From NCBI RefSeq assembly GCF_001580915.1, contig NZ_LHZQ01000213.1, positions 1 to 64,000 on the forward strand: DNA of 64,000 nt, in the 5' to 3' direction. Shown one piece after another: positions 37,713-47,862 of the stretch. Below the pieces are notes generated by a model that worked only from the letters and a program-made list of their open reading frames with translations, was not told the origin of the DNA and did not search any database. Source of the stretch: Acetobacter tropicalis (GTDB lineage Bacteria; Pseudomonadota; Alphaproteobacteria; Acetobacterales; Acetobacteraceae). The stretch's first letter is position 1. The number at the start of each line of letters is the position of its first letter. The translations under genes were made by a program, and so were the position numbers.

Positions 37713-40700
37713 TCAGAATGTTCCGCTAAAGTATGACTGAAGCGGCGCAACATCAAGCGGTCCTTCCCGCATTGCCGCAATCGCGTGGATTGCAGCGCGG
37801 GCTCCGGCCATGGTTGTGTAGTGCGGAATGCCCAACACCAGAGCTGAACGGCGGATGTCAAAGCTGTCCGCTACAGACTGTGCGCCCTGTGCCGTGTTGA
37901 TGACCATCTGCACCTCACCGGATCGAATGGCGTCCACACAATGCGGGCGGCCTTCCAGCACCTTGTTCACCACGGAAACCTCTATTCCGGCATCCCGCAG
38001 TTTTTTGGCTGTGCCGCGTGTGGCCAGAATTTTCAGGCCCATCTTGGCTAGCTGGCGGCCCAGTGCAGGCAGGTGTGGCTTGTCGCTTTCTCGCACGGAG
38101 AGGAACACCGTGCCTTCAGTCGGCAGGCGCACGCCAGCCCCAAGCTGGGATTTGGCAAAGGCCCGTTCAAAGGACGTATCAAGCCCCATCACTTCACCCG
38201 TGGAGCGCATTTCCGGGCCAAGGATGGTGTCCACTTCCGCAAAGCGGTTGAAGGGGAACACAGCTTCCTTCACTGCCACGTGCGGTGTGACGGCACGGTC
38301 ATCCAGATTGAAGGCGGTCAGCTTTTCACCGGCCATCACGCGGGCGCCAATCTTGGCGACCGGAACGCCAGTGGCCTTGGCCACAAACGGGACTGTGCGG
38401 GAAGCGCGAGGATTGACCTCCAGCACGAAGATTTCCTGATCCTTGATGGCGTATTGCACGTTCATCAGGCCCACAATGCCCAACTCGCGCGCCATGGCTT
38501 CGGTCTGGGCCTTCAGTTCCGTCACAATGGCGGGGGAGAGCGTGTAGGGCGGCAGGGCGCAGGCGCTGTCACCCGAATGGATGCCCGCTTCCTCAATGTG
38601 CTCCATAACACCGGCCACATACACTTCCTCGCCATCGGAAATGCAGTCCACATCGGCTTCAATGGCTTCGTTCAGGTAGCGGTCAATCAGCACGGGGCCG
38701 GAGGCAATTTCGTGCCCGGCCAGTTGCAGGGCCACGCGCATGTAGCGTTGCAGGGAGGCGCGGTCATACACGATTTCCATGGCGCGGCCGCCCAGCACGT
38801 AGGACGGGCGAACAACCACGGGGTAGCCAATCCGTTCCGCCACATCTTCCGCTTCCTGCGGGGATCGGGCAATGCCGTTGGCGGGCTGGCGCAGGCCAAG
38901 CGTGTGCAGCATGGTCTGGAAGCGTTCGCGGTCTTCCGCACGGTCAATGGCGTCTGCCGGGGTGCCCAGCAGCGGAATGCCAGCCTTTTCAAGCGCATGA
39001 GACAGTTTGAGCGGAGTCTGCCCGCCATACTGCACAATGCAGCCTTTGATTTTGCCTTTCTGCTGCTCACACCGGATGAGGGCGATAACATCTTCCGCCG
39101 TCAGGGGCTCGAAATACAGGCGGTCAGACGTATCATAATCGGTGGAGACGGTTTCCGGGTTGCAGTTGACCATAATGGTCTCAAACCCGGCTTCACGCAG
39201 CGCATAGGCTGCATGCACGCAGCAGTAATCGAACTCGATCCCTTGCCCGATCCGGTTGGGGCCACCGCCCAGAATGATAATCTTTTCACGGTCCGTCGGG
39301 TCGGACTCGCACACCGGCGGCGCAAACATGCCTTCATAGGTGGAATACATATATGGCGTGCTGGAAGCGAACTCGCCCGCGCAGGTATCAATGCGTTTGT
39401 AAACGGGGGTTACGCCTGCTTCTGTGCGGAGTGCGGCCACTTCGTCCGCCTGCACACCGGAGAGGCGGGCAAGCTGCACATCCGAAAAGCCAAGCGCTTT
39501 CAGGCGGCGCAGGCTCTGGGCGTCACGCGGCAGACCATGGTTTTCTACCTGCCGTTCTGCATGAACGATCGTTTCAAGCTGACGCAGGAACCACGGTTCA
39601 AAGCGGCAGGCTTCATTGATCTCTTCAACGGACAGGCCAGCACGCAGCGCCTGAGCCGCCATAAGGATGCGTTCCGGGCGTGGCTGGGAAAGAGCAGCGC
39701 GGAAGGCATCCACGCCGCCATCGCCGGGTACGTCCACAGGGTCCAGTCCATGCAGGCCGGTTTCCATGGACCGCAGGCCCTTCTGCAAGGCTTCCGGGAA
39801 GGAGCGGCCAATGGCCATGGCTTCCCCCACGGATTTCATGGAGGTGGAGAGCAGGGCAGGCGCACCGGGGAATTTTTCAAACGTGAAGCGGGGGATCTTC
39901 ACCACAACGTAGTCAATGGTCGGCTCGAAGGAGGCCGGGGTGGTTGTGGTGATGTCGTTCTTCAGTTCGTCCAGCGTGTAGCCCACAGCCAGCTTGGCCG
40001 CGATCTTGGCGATCGGGAAGCCGGTAGCCTTGGAGGCCAGTGCGGAGGAGCGGGACACACGGGGGTTCATTTCAATCACCACCATGCGGCCATCTGCCGG
40101 GTTCACGCCGAACTGCACGTTCGAGCCCCCGGTTTCCACGCCAATGGCGCGCAGGCACGCAAGGGACGCATCACGCATGCGCTGATATTCCTTGTCGGTC
40201 AGCGTCAGTGCGGGAGCCACGGTTATGGAGTCACCCGTATGGATGCCCATGGGGTCAATGTTTTCAATGGAGCAGACGATAATGCAGTTGTCCGCCTTAT
40301 CGCGCACAACTTCCATTTCGTATTCTTTCCAGCCCAGAAGGGATTCTTCAATCAGCACTTCCGTGGTGGGGGAGGCATCCAGACCGGAGGCCACAATCTG
40401 CTCAAATTCCTCACGGTTGTAAGCAATGCCGCCGCCAGAACCGCCCATGGTGAAGGAGGGGCGGATAATGGTGGGGAAGCCGATGTTTTTCAGCGCTTCC
40501 CGTGCTTCATCCATGGTGTGGGCAATGAAGCTGCGCGGGCTTTCAATGCCAATGGCGTCCATGGCTTCACGGAATTTCTGACGGTCTTCCGCACGGTCGA
40601 TTACTTCCGCATCAGCGCCAATCAGTTCCACGCCATGTTTTTTCAGGAATCCGGAGGCATCCAGCGCCATGGCGGTGTTCAGCGCGGTCTGGCCACCCAT

Positions 40701-40967
40701 GGTGGGCAGCACGGCATCCGGCTTTTCCTTCAGAATGATGCGTTCAACACACTCTGGGGTGATGGGCTCCACATAGGTGGCGTCCGCCAGACCGGGGTCG
40801 GTCATGATGGTGGCGGGGTTGGAGTTGACCAGAATGACCCGGTAGCCTTCTTCCCGCAGGGCCTTACAGGCCTGTGCGCCGGAATAGTCGAACTCGCAGG
40901 CCTGCCCGATCACGATGGGACCAGCGCCAATAATGAGGATGGAGCGAATATCTGTCCGTTTGGGCAT
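37713..40967 (-). CDS. carB: Carbamoyl-phosphate synthase large subunit
   Basis: Makes carbamoyl phosphate from bicarbonate, ammonia (delivered by CarA) and two ATP, for pyrimidine and arginine synthesis. At 1084 residues it is full length. Two homologous ATP-grasp halves are visible (start [20 protein letters not shown]; second half [20 protein letters not shown] near residue 560), with ATP-grasp motifs in each ([25 protein letters not shown]). The C-terminal MGS-like regulatory domain (about 940-1084) reads [14 protein letters not shown] and [21 protein letters not shown]. It follows carA by 107 bases. Confidence 0.96.
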   Translation of the reverse strand: MPKRTDIRSILIIGAGPIVIGQACEFDYSGAQACKALREEGYRVILVNSNPATIMTDPGLADATYVEPITPECVERIILKEKPDAVLPTMGGQTALNTAMALDASGFLKKHGVELIGADAEVIDRAEDRQKFREAMDAIGIESPRSFIAHTMDEAREALKNIGFPTIIRPSFTMGGSGGGIAYNREEFEQIVASGLDASPTTEVLIEESLLGWKEYEMEVVRDKADNCIIVCSIENIDPMGIHTGDSITVAPALTLTDKEYQRMRDASLACLRAIGVETGGSNVQFGVNPADGRMVVIEMNPRVSRSSALASKATGFPIAKIAAKLAVGYTLDELKNDITTTTPASFEPTIDYVVVKIPRFTFEKFPGAPALLSTSMKSVGEAMAIGRSFPEALQKGLRSMETGLHGLDPVDVPGDGGVDAFRAALSQPRPERILMAAQALRAGLSVEEINEACRFEPWFLRQLETIVHAERQVENHGLPRDAQSLRRLKALGFSDVQLARLSGVQADEVAALRTEAGVTPVYKRIDTCAGEFASSTPYMYSTYEGMFAPPVCESDPTDREKIIILGGGPNRIGQGIEFDYCCVHAAYALREAGFETIMVNCNPETVSTDYDTSDRLYFEPLTAEDVIALIRCEQQKGKIKGCIVQYGGQTPLKLSHALEKAGIPLLGTPADAIDRAEDRERFQTMLHTLGLRQPANGIARSPQEAEDVAERIGYPVVVRPSYVLGGRAMEIVYDRASLQRYMRVALQLAGHEIASGPVLIDRYLNEAIEADVDCISDGEEVYVAGVMEHIEEAGIHSGDSACALPPYTLSPAIVTELKAQTEAMARELGIVGLMNVQYAIKDQEIFVLEVNPRASRTVPFVAKATGVPVAKIGARVMAGEKLTAFNLDDRAVTPHVAVKEAVFPFNRFAEVDTILGPEMRSTGEVMGLDTSFERAFAKSQLGAGVRLPTEGTVFLSVRESDKPHLPALGRQLAKMGLKILATRGTAKKLRDAGIEVSVVNKVLEGRPHCVDAIRSGEVQMVINTAQGAQSVADSFDIRRSALVLGIPHYTTMAGARAAIHAIAAMREGPLDVAPLQSYFSGTF

Positions 40968-41074
40968 GATGCGTTCAGTCCTGACAGGCAGCCCGCAGGG
41001 GGCTGAAAAAGCGGGAAAAAGAAGGATGGATGCGGGGCGTTGCCGTGCAGAGGCGCACGGCGGGCCGGGGCAGA

Positions 41075-42481
41075 TCAGTTCTTGCTGGCATGAGCATCAA
41101 TCAGCGCCACAAAGCGTTCAAACAGGTAATAGCTGTCAGACGGGCCGGGGCTGGCTTCCGGGTGATACTGCACGGAGAAGGCAGCATAACGGTCAGAGGC
41201 CAGACCTTCGTTGGAGCCATCGAACAGGCTGACATGCGTGACGTGCGCATCGGCGGGCAGGCTGTCCGCATCCACGGCAAAGCCATGGTTCTGGCTGGTA
41301 ATTTCCACGCGGCCGGTTGAGAGATCTTTCACCGGCTGGTTTGCCCCACGGTGGCCACGGGCCAGCTTGTAGGTCTTGCCGCCGAGCGCCTGCGCCAGAA
41401 GCTGGTGGCCAAGGCAGATGCCAAACAGCGGGATACCCGCATCCAGCACATCCTTGATGGCAGGCACGGCGTAGCTGGCGGTGGCTGCCGGATCACCCGG
41501 ACCATTGGAGAGGAAAACGCCTTCAGGTTTCAGGTCCAGAATTTCTTTCGCCGTGGTGGTGGCTGGCACGACCGTTACGTCACACCCGGCGGCGACAAGG
41601 CAGCGCAGGATGTTGCGCTTGGCACCGTAATCAACGGCTACAACCTTGCGGCGCTTGCCGGATACCGCGCGAGTGCCTGCGGGCCATTCCCACACGCTTT
41701 TGTCCCAGGTGTAGGGGGCTTTGCAGGTGACTTCCTTTGCCAGATCCATGCCTTCCAGACCCGGCCATGCCTTGGTGGCGGCCTGAAGGGCATCCAGATC
41801 GAACTTGCCGTTTTCAGGGTAGAACAGGGCGGCGCTCTGCGCACCCTTGTCACGGATTTTCAGGGTGAGGGAGCGTGTGTCCACGCCCGCAATGCCGGGC
41901 ACGTTGCGTTTTTTCAGCCACGCATCAAGGCTGGCTGTGGACCGCCAGTTTGTGGGTTCGGTCACATCTTCCTTGACCACAAGCCCACGGGCGGCCACCT
42001 GATCGGCCTCGTCATCTTCCGCATTGGTGCCCACATTGCCGATATGCGGGAAAGTGAAGGTAATGATCTGCCCGGCAAAGGAAGGGTCTGTGAGCGTTTC
42101 CTGATAACCCGTCATGCCAGTGGAGAAGCAGATTTCCCCGATGCTGGGCTGCTGGGTGAAGGCGCCAAAGCCCTTGCCCCACAAAATGGTTCCATCTGCA
42201 AGAACAAGGGCGGCTGTTGCGCCATCCGGGCGGGCATCGGGCATGGATGATCCTGTTGTGCTGCCTCCCGTAGGGGAGGATTTGTCCTGAAGCGTGGGGT
42301 CTGCGGGCTGGAGATCAGCCAGGGAAAGGCCGGTGGCCTGTGCAATGACAGGCCAGTGACGGGAGGGGATGGCCTGCGCCTGCCGCCATTTGCGAATGGC
42401 CTCCGTGCCAACGCCGGTAAGCCGGGCTGTTGCTTCGGGGCCGCCTAATCGGGCAATTATGGTATCGATTGACATGGGCAT
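41075..42481 (-). CDS. carA: Carbamoyl-phosphate synthase small subunit with N-terminal HTH extension
   Basis: The glutaminase subunit that supplies ammonia to CarB. Residues 80-468 are a complete CarA: the small-subunit domain ([35 protein letters not shown]) and the class I amidotransferase with the nucleophile Cys in [16 protein letters not shown]. The His/Glu part lies near NHGFAVD and YHPEASPGP. The frame continues upstream with no stop for 79 codons: residues 3-58 form a small HTH of YdaS/Cro type ([34 protein letters not shown]). A Ser/Thr/Gly linker joins it. GGGAGGA lies 12 bases before ATG 42481, while AGGA lies 6 bases before the internal ATG 42244. A fusion protein, an internally started CarA, or both, are possible. 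Confidence 0.9.
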   Translation of the reverse strand: MPMSIDTIIARLGGPEATARLTGVGTEAIRKWRQAQAIPSRHWPVIAQATGLSLADLQPADPTLQDKSSPTGGSTTGSSMPDARPDGATAALVLADGTILWGKGFGAFTQQPSIGEICFSTGMTGYQETLTDPSFAGQIITFTFPHIGNVGTNAEDDEADQVAARGLVVKEDVTEPTNWRSTASLDAWLKKRNVPGIAGVDTRSLTLKIRDKGAQSAALFYPENGKFDLDALQAATKAWPGLEGMDLAKEVTCKAPYTWDKSVWEWPAGTRAVSGKRRKVVAVDYGAKRNILRCLVAAGCDVTVVPATTTAKEILDLKPEGVFLSNGPGDPAATASYAVPAIKDVLDAGIPLFGICLGHQLLAQALGGKTYKLARGHRGANQPVKDLSTGRVEITSQNHGFAVDADSLPADAHVTHVSLFDGSNEGLASDRYAAFSVQYHPEASPGPSDSYYLFERFVALIDAHASKN

Positions 42482-42531
42482 GGCTTACGTTGTTCCTCCC
42501 GTGGCGTCCCTTCTAGCAGTCCGTGAGAGAG

Positions 42532-42550
42532 GTGGGAAGAAATTTCCCAC
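42532..42550. promoter_or_regulatory. Palindromic site 1 in the carA/yqeY divergent region
   Basis: Nineteen bases with perfect 7-bp arms GTGGGAA/TTCCCAC around GAAAT. It is the reverse complement of the site at 42576-42594. It is 51 bases upstream of the longest carA start, in the space shared with the yqeY promoter. It looks like an operator; the binding protein is unknown, with the HTH domain at the CarA N-terminus an obvious candidate. Confidence 0.65.
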
Positions 42551-42575
42551 ATGCCGGATTGGGTTTAGTGGGTGA

Positions 42576-42594
42576 GTGGGAAATTTCTTCCCAC
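42576..42594. promoter_or_regulatory. Palindromic site 2 in the carA/yqeY divergent region
   Basis: GTGGGAA/TTCCCAC arms around ATTTC: exactly the reverse complement of site 1, with centres 44 bp apart, about four turns of the helix. The pair could bind a dimer at each site and loop or cooperate, or fold into a long hairpin if transcribed. Confidence 0.65.
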
Positions 42595-42661
42595 AGGATG
42601 ACTGTCCGTCACGCGTCCTCAGGGAACCGTGCGCGGCATGATAAAGGAAGTATGAGGGATC

Positions 42662-43117
42662 ATGTCTTTACGTGAACGCCTGATGGCTGATCTGAAAACG
42701 GCAATGAAGGCCGGAGAAAGCGCGCGTGTGGCTGCTATCCGCATGATCACCGCCAAGCTGAAGGATGTGGAAATTGCTGGCCGTGCCAAAGGGGCGGAAG
42801 GCCTGAATGAGGATGAAGCCATTTCCGCCCTGCGCGGCATGGTGAAGTCCCGCACCGAATCCGCCACCATGTATCGCGATGCCGGGCGACCGGAACTGGC
42901 CGAGAAGGAAGAGGGTGAAATTGCCGTTATCCGTTCCTATCTGCCTGCCGAGATGGATGATGCCGCACTTGAAGCTGCCGTGAAGGAGGCTATTGCCGCA
43001 ACCGGGGCCGCTGCCATGAAAGACATGGGCAAGGTGATGGGTGCGCTAAAAGCCAAATTTGGTGCAGGGCTGGATATGGGCCGCGCCAATGCGGTGGTGA
43101 AGACGCACCTGAGCTAA
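42662..43117 (+). CDS. GatB/YqeY domain protein
   Basis: A 151-residue protein consisting of the YqeY (GatB C-terminal-like) helical domain: LRERLMADLKTAMKAGES at the start, then RVAAIRMITAKLKDVEI. YRDAGRPELAEKEEGEIAVI, YLPAEMDD and MGKVMGALKAKFGAGLDMG follow. In GatB this domain recognises tRNA; the stand-alone YqeY protein has no proven role. It sits directly in front of dnaG and rpoD, the usual place in alphaproteobacteria, so it is probably cotranscribed with them. It is transcribed away from carA. Confidence 0.88.
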   Translation: MSLRERLMADLKTAMKAGESARVAAIRMITAKLKDVEIAGRAKGAEGLNEDEAISALRGMVKSRTESATMYRDAGRPELAEKEEGEIAVIRSYLPAEMDDAALEAAVKEAIAATGAAAMKDMGKVMGALKAKFGAGLDMGRANAVVKTHLS

Positions 43118-43179
43118 CGGGAGCAGGCAGGAATACGGGGCGCGCAGCGTGACTCAACAGGCAGGAGGGCTGGCATAAT

Positions 43180-45012
43180 ATGGCGATCGAGCCGGGCTTT
43201 CTGGACGAACTACGTGCGCGTACCCCTCTGACATCTGTTATCGGGCGGCGGGTCAAACTTGTTCGCTCCGGCAAGAACTGGAAGGGCTGCTGCCCCTTCC
43301 ATGGTGAAAAAACGCCATCGTTCTACGTGTATGATGATCACTTCCACTGCTTTGGCTGTGGCGTGCATGGAGATGTGATCTCCTTTGTCATGCAGATGGA
43401 GGGCAAGAACTTTCCCGAAGCGGTTGAGGAGCTTGCGACCTCGGCCGGGATGGAAGTGCCCAAAGATACCCGCCGTTCTCACGAGGAGGTGGCGCGCAGC
43501 CAGTCTCTGGAAGATGTGCTGGCGCAGACGCAGGCGATCTGGTCCAGCGCATTATATGCTCCTGCGGGCAAGGCGGGGCTGGACTATCTGCTGGGGCGCG
43601 GCCTGACACGCCAGACCATTGAGGATTTCGGGCTGGGCTGGGCGGGTGATGGTCGTGGCGGCCTGAGTGCGGCGCTGGCGGCCAAAAACATCACCCCCCA
43701 GATGATGGCGGAAGCCGGCCTGATGCGGCTGGATGATGAGGGGCGACCAAAGGGCGAACTGTTCTGGGGGCGGGTGACCTTTCCCATTCGGGACAGGAAG
43801 GGGCGGCTTGTTTCCTTCGGGGGGCGTATTCTTGGCGATGGTCAGCCCAAATATCTGAATGGGCCGGAAACAGCCCTGTTTTCCAAGCGGCGTCTGCTGT
43901 TTGGTCTGGACAAGGCGCGGGCCGCCGTCAGGGCGCCTCATCCCAAAGGCACACCTCCCACTGATCTGATTGTGGTGGAAGGGTATATGGACGTGATCGG
44001 CCTCCATCAGGCCGGATTCAGGGGAGCCGTCGCGCCGTTGGGAACCGCCCTGACCCCCGAACAGTTAGAGGTTTTATGGCAGGTCGATCGGGCACCCATC
44101 CTATGTTTTGATGGGGATGCGGCGGGGCGGCGCGCAGCAGCGCGCGCGGCTGAGGTGGCGCTGCCTTTGCTGAAAGCCGATCACACCCTCCGGGTATGCC
44201 TGTTGCCAGAGGGAGAAGACCCGGACAGTCTGGTGCGTAGCCGGGGCCAGCAGGTGGTGGGTGAAATGTTCGCCACGGCCGCGCCTCTGGCGGATGTGCT
44301 GTTTGATCTTCTTGCCGGGGGTATCAGCAACCCGGGGCCGGAAGAGCGGGCGGCTCTGCGCCACAAATTGGTTGAGGCGGCTGGCCTTATACCGGACAAG
44401 GCTCTGGCGTCCGAATACCGTTCGACTCTGTTGGACCGTTTTTTCGAGACGTTCCGGCGCAGGAAGGGCAAGGGTGGAGGCGGGGCATTTACCCCGGCGG
44501 CGCGGCCAAGTATCGGTGATGGCAAGCCGGTGGTGCTGGATGCCATGCAGGAGCGGCAGCGTATCCTGCTGGCGTTGCTTCTCCGTTATCCGGAAGTTGT
44601 GCCGGAGGTGGAAGATGCTCTATGCCGCCTGAGCCTCCCTGATGCCTTCTCCGAGGTGCGGGGACTCCTGCTTGATCTCTCGGCCGAGGGAGCATTGCCG
44701 GAGACAGGCGAGGCTCTTCTTTCAGCCCTTGAGGGGGAGGAGGAAGAAGAGATGGTGCAGCAGGTGTTGAGGGGAGGTCCGCTTCCGTTTTCATTTGAGG
44801 AAAAGGACTCTTCTCTGGCTGTGGCGGTGAGAACACAGTGGTGGCATTTTTACGGTTTGCTGAATTTTTCTCAATTCCAGCAGGAGGTTGAGCAGGAAGT
44901 GGCCCGCTTCTGGCAGAAGGGCGGAGATTCGGCGGAATGGAAACGATTACAGCCCCGTCTTGAGGCGCTGGCACGCCTCAAACGAGGCGAAATGGAAGAG
45001 CATGGGCTCTAG
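43180..45012 (+). CDS. dnaG: DNA primase
   Basis: Makes RNA primers at the replication fork. The 610-residue protein has the three expected parts. The N-terminal CHC2 zinc finger has Cys38, His41, Cys57 and Cys60 (GCCPFHGEKTPSF, HCFGCGVHGD). The RNA polymerase core with its TOPRIM fold has VVEGYMDVIGLH (catalytic Glu) and CFDGDAAGRRAA (Asp-x-Asp). The C-terminal helicase-binding region, after about residue 440, is less conserved. ATG 43180 has AGGAGGG upstream. It lies between yqeY and rpoD, the macromolecular-synthesis arrangement in which primer synthesis and sigma factor are transcribed together. Confidence 0.95.
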   Translation: MAIEPGFLDELRARTPLTSVIGRRVKLVRSGKNWKGCCPFHGEKTPSFYVYDDHFHCFGCGVHGDVISFVMQMEGKNFPEAVEELATSAGMEVPKDTRRSHEEVARSQSLEDVLAQTQAIWSSALYAPAGKAGLDYLLGRGLTRQTIEDFGLGWAGDGRGGLSAALAAKNITPQMMAEAGLMRLDDEGRPKGELFWGRVTFPIRDRKGRLVSFGGRILGDGQPKYLNGPETALFSKRRLLFGLDKARAAVRAPHPKGTPPTDLIVVEGYMDVIGLHQAGFRGAVAPLGTALTPEQLEVLWQVDRAPILCFDGDAAGRRAAARAAEVALPLLKADHTLRVCLLPEGEDPDSLVRSRGQQVVGEMFATAAPLADVLFDLLAGGISNPGPEERAALRHKLVEAAGLIPDKALASEYRSTLLDRFFETFRRRKGKGGGGAFTPAARPSIGDGKPVVLDAMQERQRILLALLLRYPEVVPEVEDALCRLSLPDAFSEVRGLLLDLSAEGALPETGEALLSALEGEEEEEMVQQVLRGGPLPFSFEEKDSSLAVAVRTQWWHFYGLLNFSQFQQEVEQEVARFWQKGGDSAEWKRLQPRLEALARLKRGEMEEHGL

Positions 45013-45018
45013 GGCGCA

Positions 45019-45039
45019 GGAACATTCAGGGAGTGTTCC
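45019..45039. promoter_or_regulatory. Inverted repeat in the dnaG-rpoD intergenic region
   Basis: GGAACA and TGTTCC, a perfect 6-bp inverted repeat with 9 bases between, sits seven bases after the dnaG stop and about 120 before rpoD. It may be an operator for an internal rpoD promoter or a small processing hairpin. It does not match the direct-repeat GTTC-N7-GTTC LexA box of alphaproteobacteria. Confidence 0.35.
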
Positions 45040-45161
45040 CCTTGACTTCGGAGGCAGGATATCCCACGTCCTGCCCGCCCTGGAAAACTGAACAGTATGT
45101 ATGGTGAGCTGGTCGTTCTGCATTCCTGTCAGAATGCAGGCGGGGAGGGAGCAGGTCTGGC

Positions 45162-47132
45162 ATGGCGACAAAAACGGCATCAGGTAACGTAGCGCAGGCA
45201 GAGCAGGATGGTGACACCACCCTGCTTGATACGCAGTCTGCCGCGGTCAAGAAACTGATCGCGAAAGGGCGCGAGCACGGGTGCATCACGTTTGATGAAC
45301 TGAATGCTGTCCTACCGCAGGACAAGATGTCTTCAGAGCAGATTGAAGATATCATGGCCATGCTCTCCGAAATGGGCATTCAGGTGGTGGAAAGCGAGGA
45401 AGGCGAAGACGCTGAAACCGCCAAGGCAAATACGGCCGAAGGCGAGGAAGCGGCTGAAGAAGACGCCGAAGAAGCGGAAACCCCGACAGGGAACGTCAAC
45501 GCCGAGAATCTGGGCCGTACGGATGATCCTGTGCGGATGTATCTGCGCGAGATGGGCACCGTTGAGCTGCTCTCCCGCGAAGGCGAAATTGCGATTGCCA
45601 AACGGATTGAGGCAGGCCGCGATGAAATGATTGGTGGGCTGTGCGAAAGCCCGCTGACGTTCCGCGCCATCATCTCCTGGCATGAGATGATCCGTAACAA
45701 TGAAATGCTCCTGCGTGACATTGTGGATCTTGAAGCCATGCAGTCTGGCGGCAACCCGCCCGGCGAAGGTGAGGAAGGTTTCGAGAGCGACGACTCGGAA
45801 GAGTCTGACGAGGCGGAAGCAGAAACTGAAACCGAAGGCGAAGTGGAAGGTGAGGGCAGCGGTCTCTCCCTTTCTGCGCTGGAAGAAAAACTGAAGCCCG
45901 AAATCCTCGCGCATTTCGAAGAAATTGAACCGCTTTACGAAAAACTGCGTCAGTTGCAGGTGCAGCGCATTGAAGCGCTGACCGCAGGTGAAGCTGTGGA
46001 AGACCAGTCCGAGCTGGTTTATGCCCAGTTGCGTGATGAACTGGTGGGCAAGGTGGAGCAGGTTCATCTGCACAACAACCGGATTGAAGATCTGGTGATG
46101 CAGTTGAAAGAGATGTTCCGGAGCCTGAATGTTCTGGAAGGCCGTATGCTGCGTCTGGCAGAAAGCTGCCGCGTCTCCCGTGAGGACTTCCTGCTCAAGT
46201 ATCGCGGCCGGGAGCTTGATCCCTCATGGATGGATATGGTCTCTGCGCTGCCGGGAAAATCCTGGAAAAACTTTGTCGCTAAGCATAGCGATACCGTGGT
46301 GGACCTGCGTAATCAGGTTGCCCAGCTTGCGCAGGATACGGGCCTGCCTATTGGCGAGTTCCGTCGCGTCTATGCAACGGTGGCTCGTGGTGAACGTGAT
46401 TCTGCGCGCGCCAAGAAGGAAATGATTGAAGCCAACCTGCGGTTGGTGATCTCCATTGCCAAGAAATACACCAATCGCGGCTTGCAGTTCCTTGACCTGA
46501 TTCAGGAAGGCAATATCGGCCTGATGAAGGCGGTGGATAAATTTGAATACCGCCGTGGCTATAAGTTCTCCACCTATGCCACATGGTGGATTCGTCAGGC
46601 CATCACCCGTTCCATTGCTGATCAGGCGCGCACCATCCGTATTCCGGTGCATATGATCGAAACCATCAACAAGCTGGTGCGGACGTCCCGCCAGATGCTG
46701 CATGAGATTGGTCGGGAACCTGCGCCGGAAGAACTGGCTGAAAAGCTGGGTATGCCGCTTGAAAAAGTGCGCAAGGTGCTGAAGATCGCCAAGGAGCCGA
46801 TCTCTCTTGAAACCCCGATCGGGGACGAAGAAGATAGCCATCTGGGTGACTTCATTGAGGATAAAACGGCTGTTATTCCGCTGGATGCAGCTATTCAGAC
46901 CAACCTGCGTGAAGCCACAACCCGCGTTCTGGCCTCCCTTACCCCGCGTGAGGAGCGTGTGCTGCGCATGCGCTTCGGGATTGGCATGAACACGGACCAC
47001 ACGCTGGAAGAAGTTGGCCAGCAGTTCAACGTGACGCGTGAACGTATTCGTCAGATTGAAGCCAAGGCCCTGCGTAAACTCAAACACCCGAGCCGCAGCC
47101 GCAAGCTGCGTTCCTTCCTGGATGATAACTAA
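45162..47132 (+). CDS. rpoD: RNA polymerase primary sigma factor RpoD (sigma-70)
   Basis: Directs RNA polymerase to housekeeping promoters. The 656-residue protein has region 1.1 (about residues 25-85), then region 1.2 ([20 protein letters not shown]). A long non-conserved region with an Asp/Glu-rich stretch near 195-240 follows. Regions 2.1-2.4 read [40 protein letters not shown] and [16 protein letters not shown]. Region 3 is present, and region 4 ends it with [14 protein letters not shown] and the [20 protein letters not shown]. It is preceded by a good GGAGGGAG site and follows dnaG by 149 bases. Confidence 0.96.
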   Translation: MATKTASGNVAQAEQDGDTTLLDTQSAAVKKLIAKGREHGCITFDELNAVLPQDKMSSEQIEDIMAMLSEMGIQVVESEEGEDAETAKANTAEGEEAAEEDAEEAETPTGNVNAENLGRTDDPVRMYLREMGTVELLSREGEIAIAKRIEAGRDEMIGGLCESPLTFRAIISWHEMIRNNEMLLRDIVDLEAMQSGGNPPGEGEEGFESDDSEESDEAEAETETEGEVEGEGSGLSLSALEEKLKPEILAHFEEIEPLYEKLRQLQVQRIEALTAGEAVEDQSELVYAQLRDELVGKVEQVHLHNNRIEDLVMQLKEMFRSLNVLEGRMLRLAESCRVSREDFLLKYRGRELDPSWMDMVSALPGKSWKNFVAKHSDTVVDLRNQVAQLAQDTGLPIGEFRRVYATVARGERDSARAKKEMIEANLRLVISIAKKYTNRGLQFLDLIQEGNIGLMKAVDKFEYRRGYKFSTYATWWIRQAITRSIADQARTIRIPVHMIETINKLVRTSRQMLHEIGREPAPEELAEKLGMPLEKVRKVLKIAKEPISLETPIGDEEDSHLGDFIEDKTAVIPLDAAIQTNLREATTRVLASLTPREERVLRMRFGIGMNTDHTLEEVGQQFNVTRERIRQIEAKALRKLKHPSRSRKLRSFLDDN

Positions 47133-47166
47133 GATCAAAATTACGCCGCTTGAATCCGTAACCCGC

Positions 47167-47706
47167 ATGAAGGTGACCGTCACCTTCATGCAGATGACCA
47201 GCCCTCCGCGTGGGACGTCCCTTTCCCTGCCGGAGGGTTGGTTCATTGAGGACGATGTAAAGCCCACCATTGCAGAATACCGCATGCTTCAGGACCGTGT
47301 GGGGCGGGACTATTGCTGGTGGATGCGGCAGGCGGCTTCTGATGCCACCTTGGGCACATTTCTGGCGACGGCTCCTGTGCAGATCGGTCTTTTGCGCCAG
47401 GGCGAGGTCGTTCGGGGTTTTTTTGAACTCGATCTGACCAACCCGCTTGATATCAACCTTGCCTATTTCGGCCTGTTTCCCGATGCGGTCGGCCACGGGG
47501 TAGGGCGAGCCTTTCTGGATTCCGTCGTGCGGAAGGCCTGGGGGCAAGGGACGCTCACGTTGCGGGTGAATACCTGCACGGCAGACCATCCACGCGCTTT
47601 GCCACTGTATCAACAGGCTGGCTTTGTGATTGTGCGGGCGGTGGAAGAAGTGTGGGATGTGCCGCAACGTCTTGGCCTGACTATTCCGGAAAAATTTCTG
47701 GTCTGA
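47167..47706 (+). CDS. GNAT family N-acetyltransferase
   Basis: A 179-residue protein with the GNAT fold. The acetyl-CoA-binding beta-4/alpha-3 motif is visible as FGLFPDAVGHGVGRAFLDSVVRKA (here FPDAVGHGVGRAFLD, the Q/RxxGxG/A loop). The last part reads TCTADHPRALPLYQQAGFVI, the usual DNxRA-like segment and substrate-side Tyr. ATG 47167 (MKVTVTFMQM) is chosen; ATG 47122 inside the end of rpoD and an earlier start at 47038 are also open but would add rpoD-overlapping residues. What it acetylates is unknown. It may be expressed by read-through from rpoD. Confidence 0.83.
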   Translation: MKVTVTFMQMTSPPRGTSLSLPEGWFIEDDVKPTIAEYRMLQDRVGRDYCWWMRQAASDATLGTFLATAPVQIGLLRQGEVVRGFFELDLTNPLDINLAYFGLFPDAVGHGVGRAFLDSVVRKAWGQGTLTLRVNTCTADHPRALPLYQQAGFVIVRAVEEVWDVPQRLGLTIPEKFLV

Positions 47707-47862
47707 ATTCCTTGCTATTTTGCGTAGAATGTGGTTAGCACGCCATCTTCCCTGCCGGATGCGTGGCATCGCACCGGCTATACCCGTGCTTTTGTAAAAG
47801 GAAGCGCTGCCTGCCGGAATGGTTCGGCGCAGTCGGGTTGACCTTATCCGAAGGGAGACACA

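Noticed and set aside
38073-41006. A 977-codon open frame on the plus strand, antisense to carB
   Set aside because: It mirrors carB over its full length, has no domain resemblance and a His/Gly/Gln/Arg-rich composition typical of GC-rich antisense frames. carB itself is unmistakable.
45019-45039. LexA (SOS) box before rpoD
   Set aside because: Alphaproteobacterial LexA boxes are direct repeats GTTC-N7-GTTC; this is an inverted GGAACA/TGTTCC with 9 bases between.
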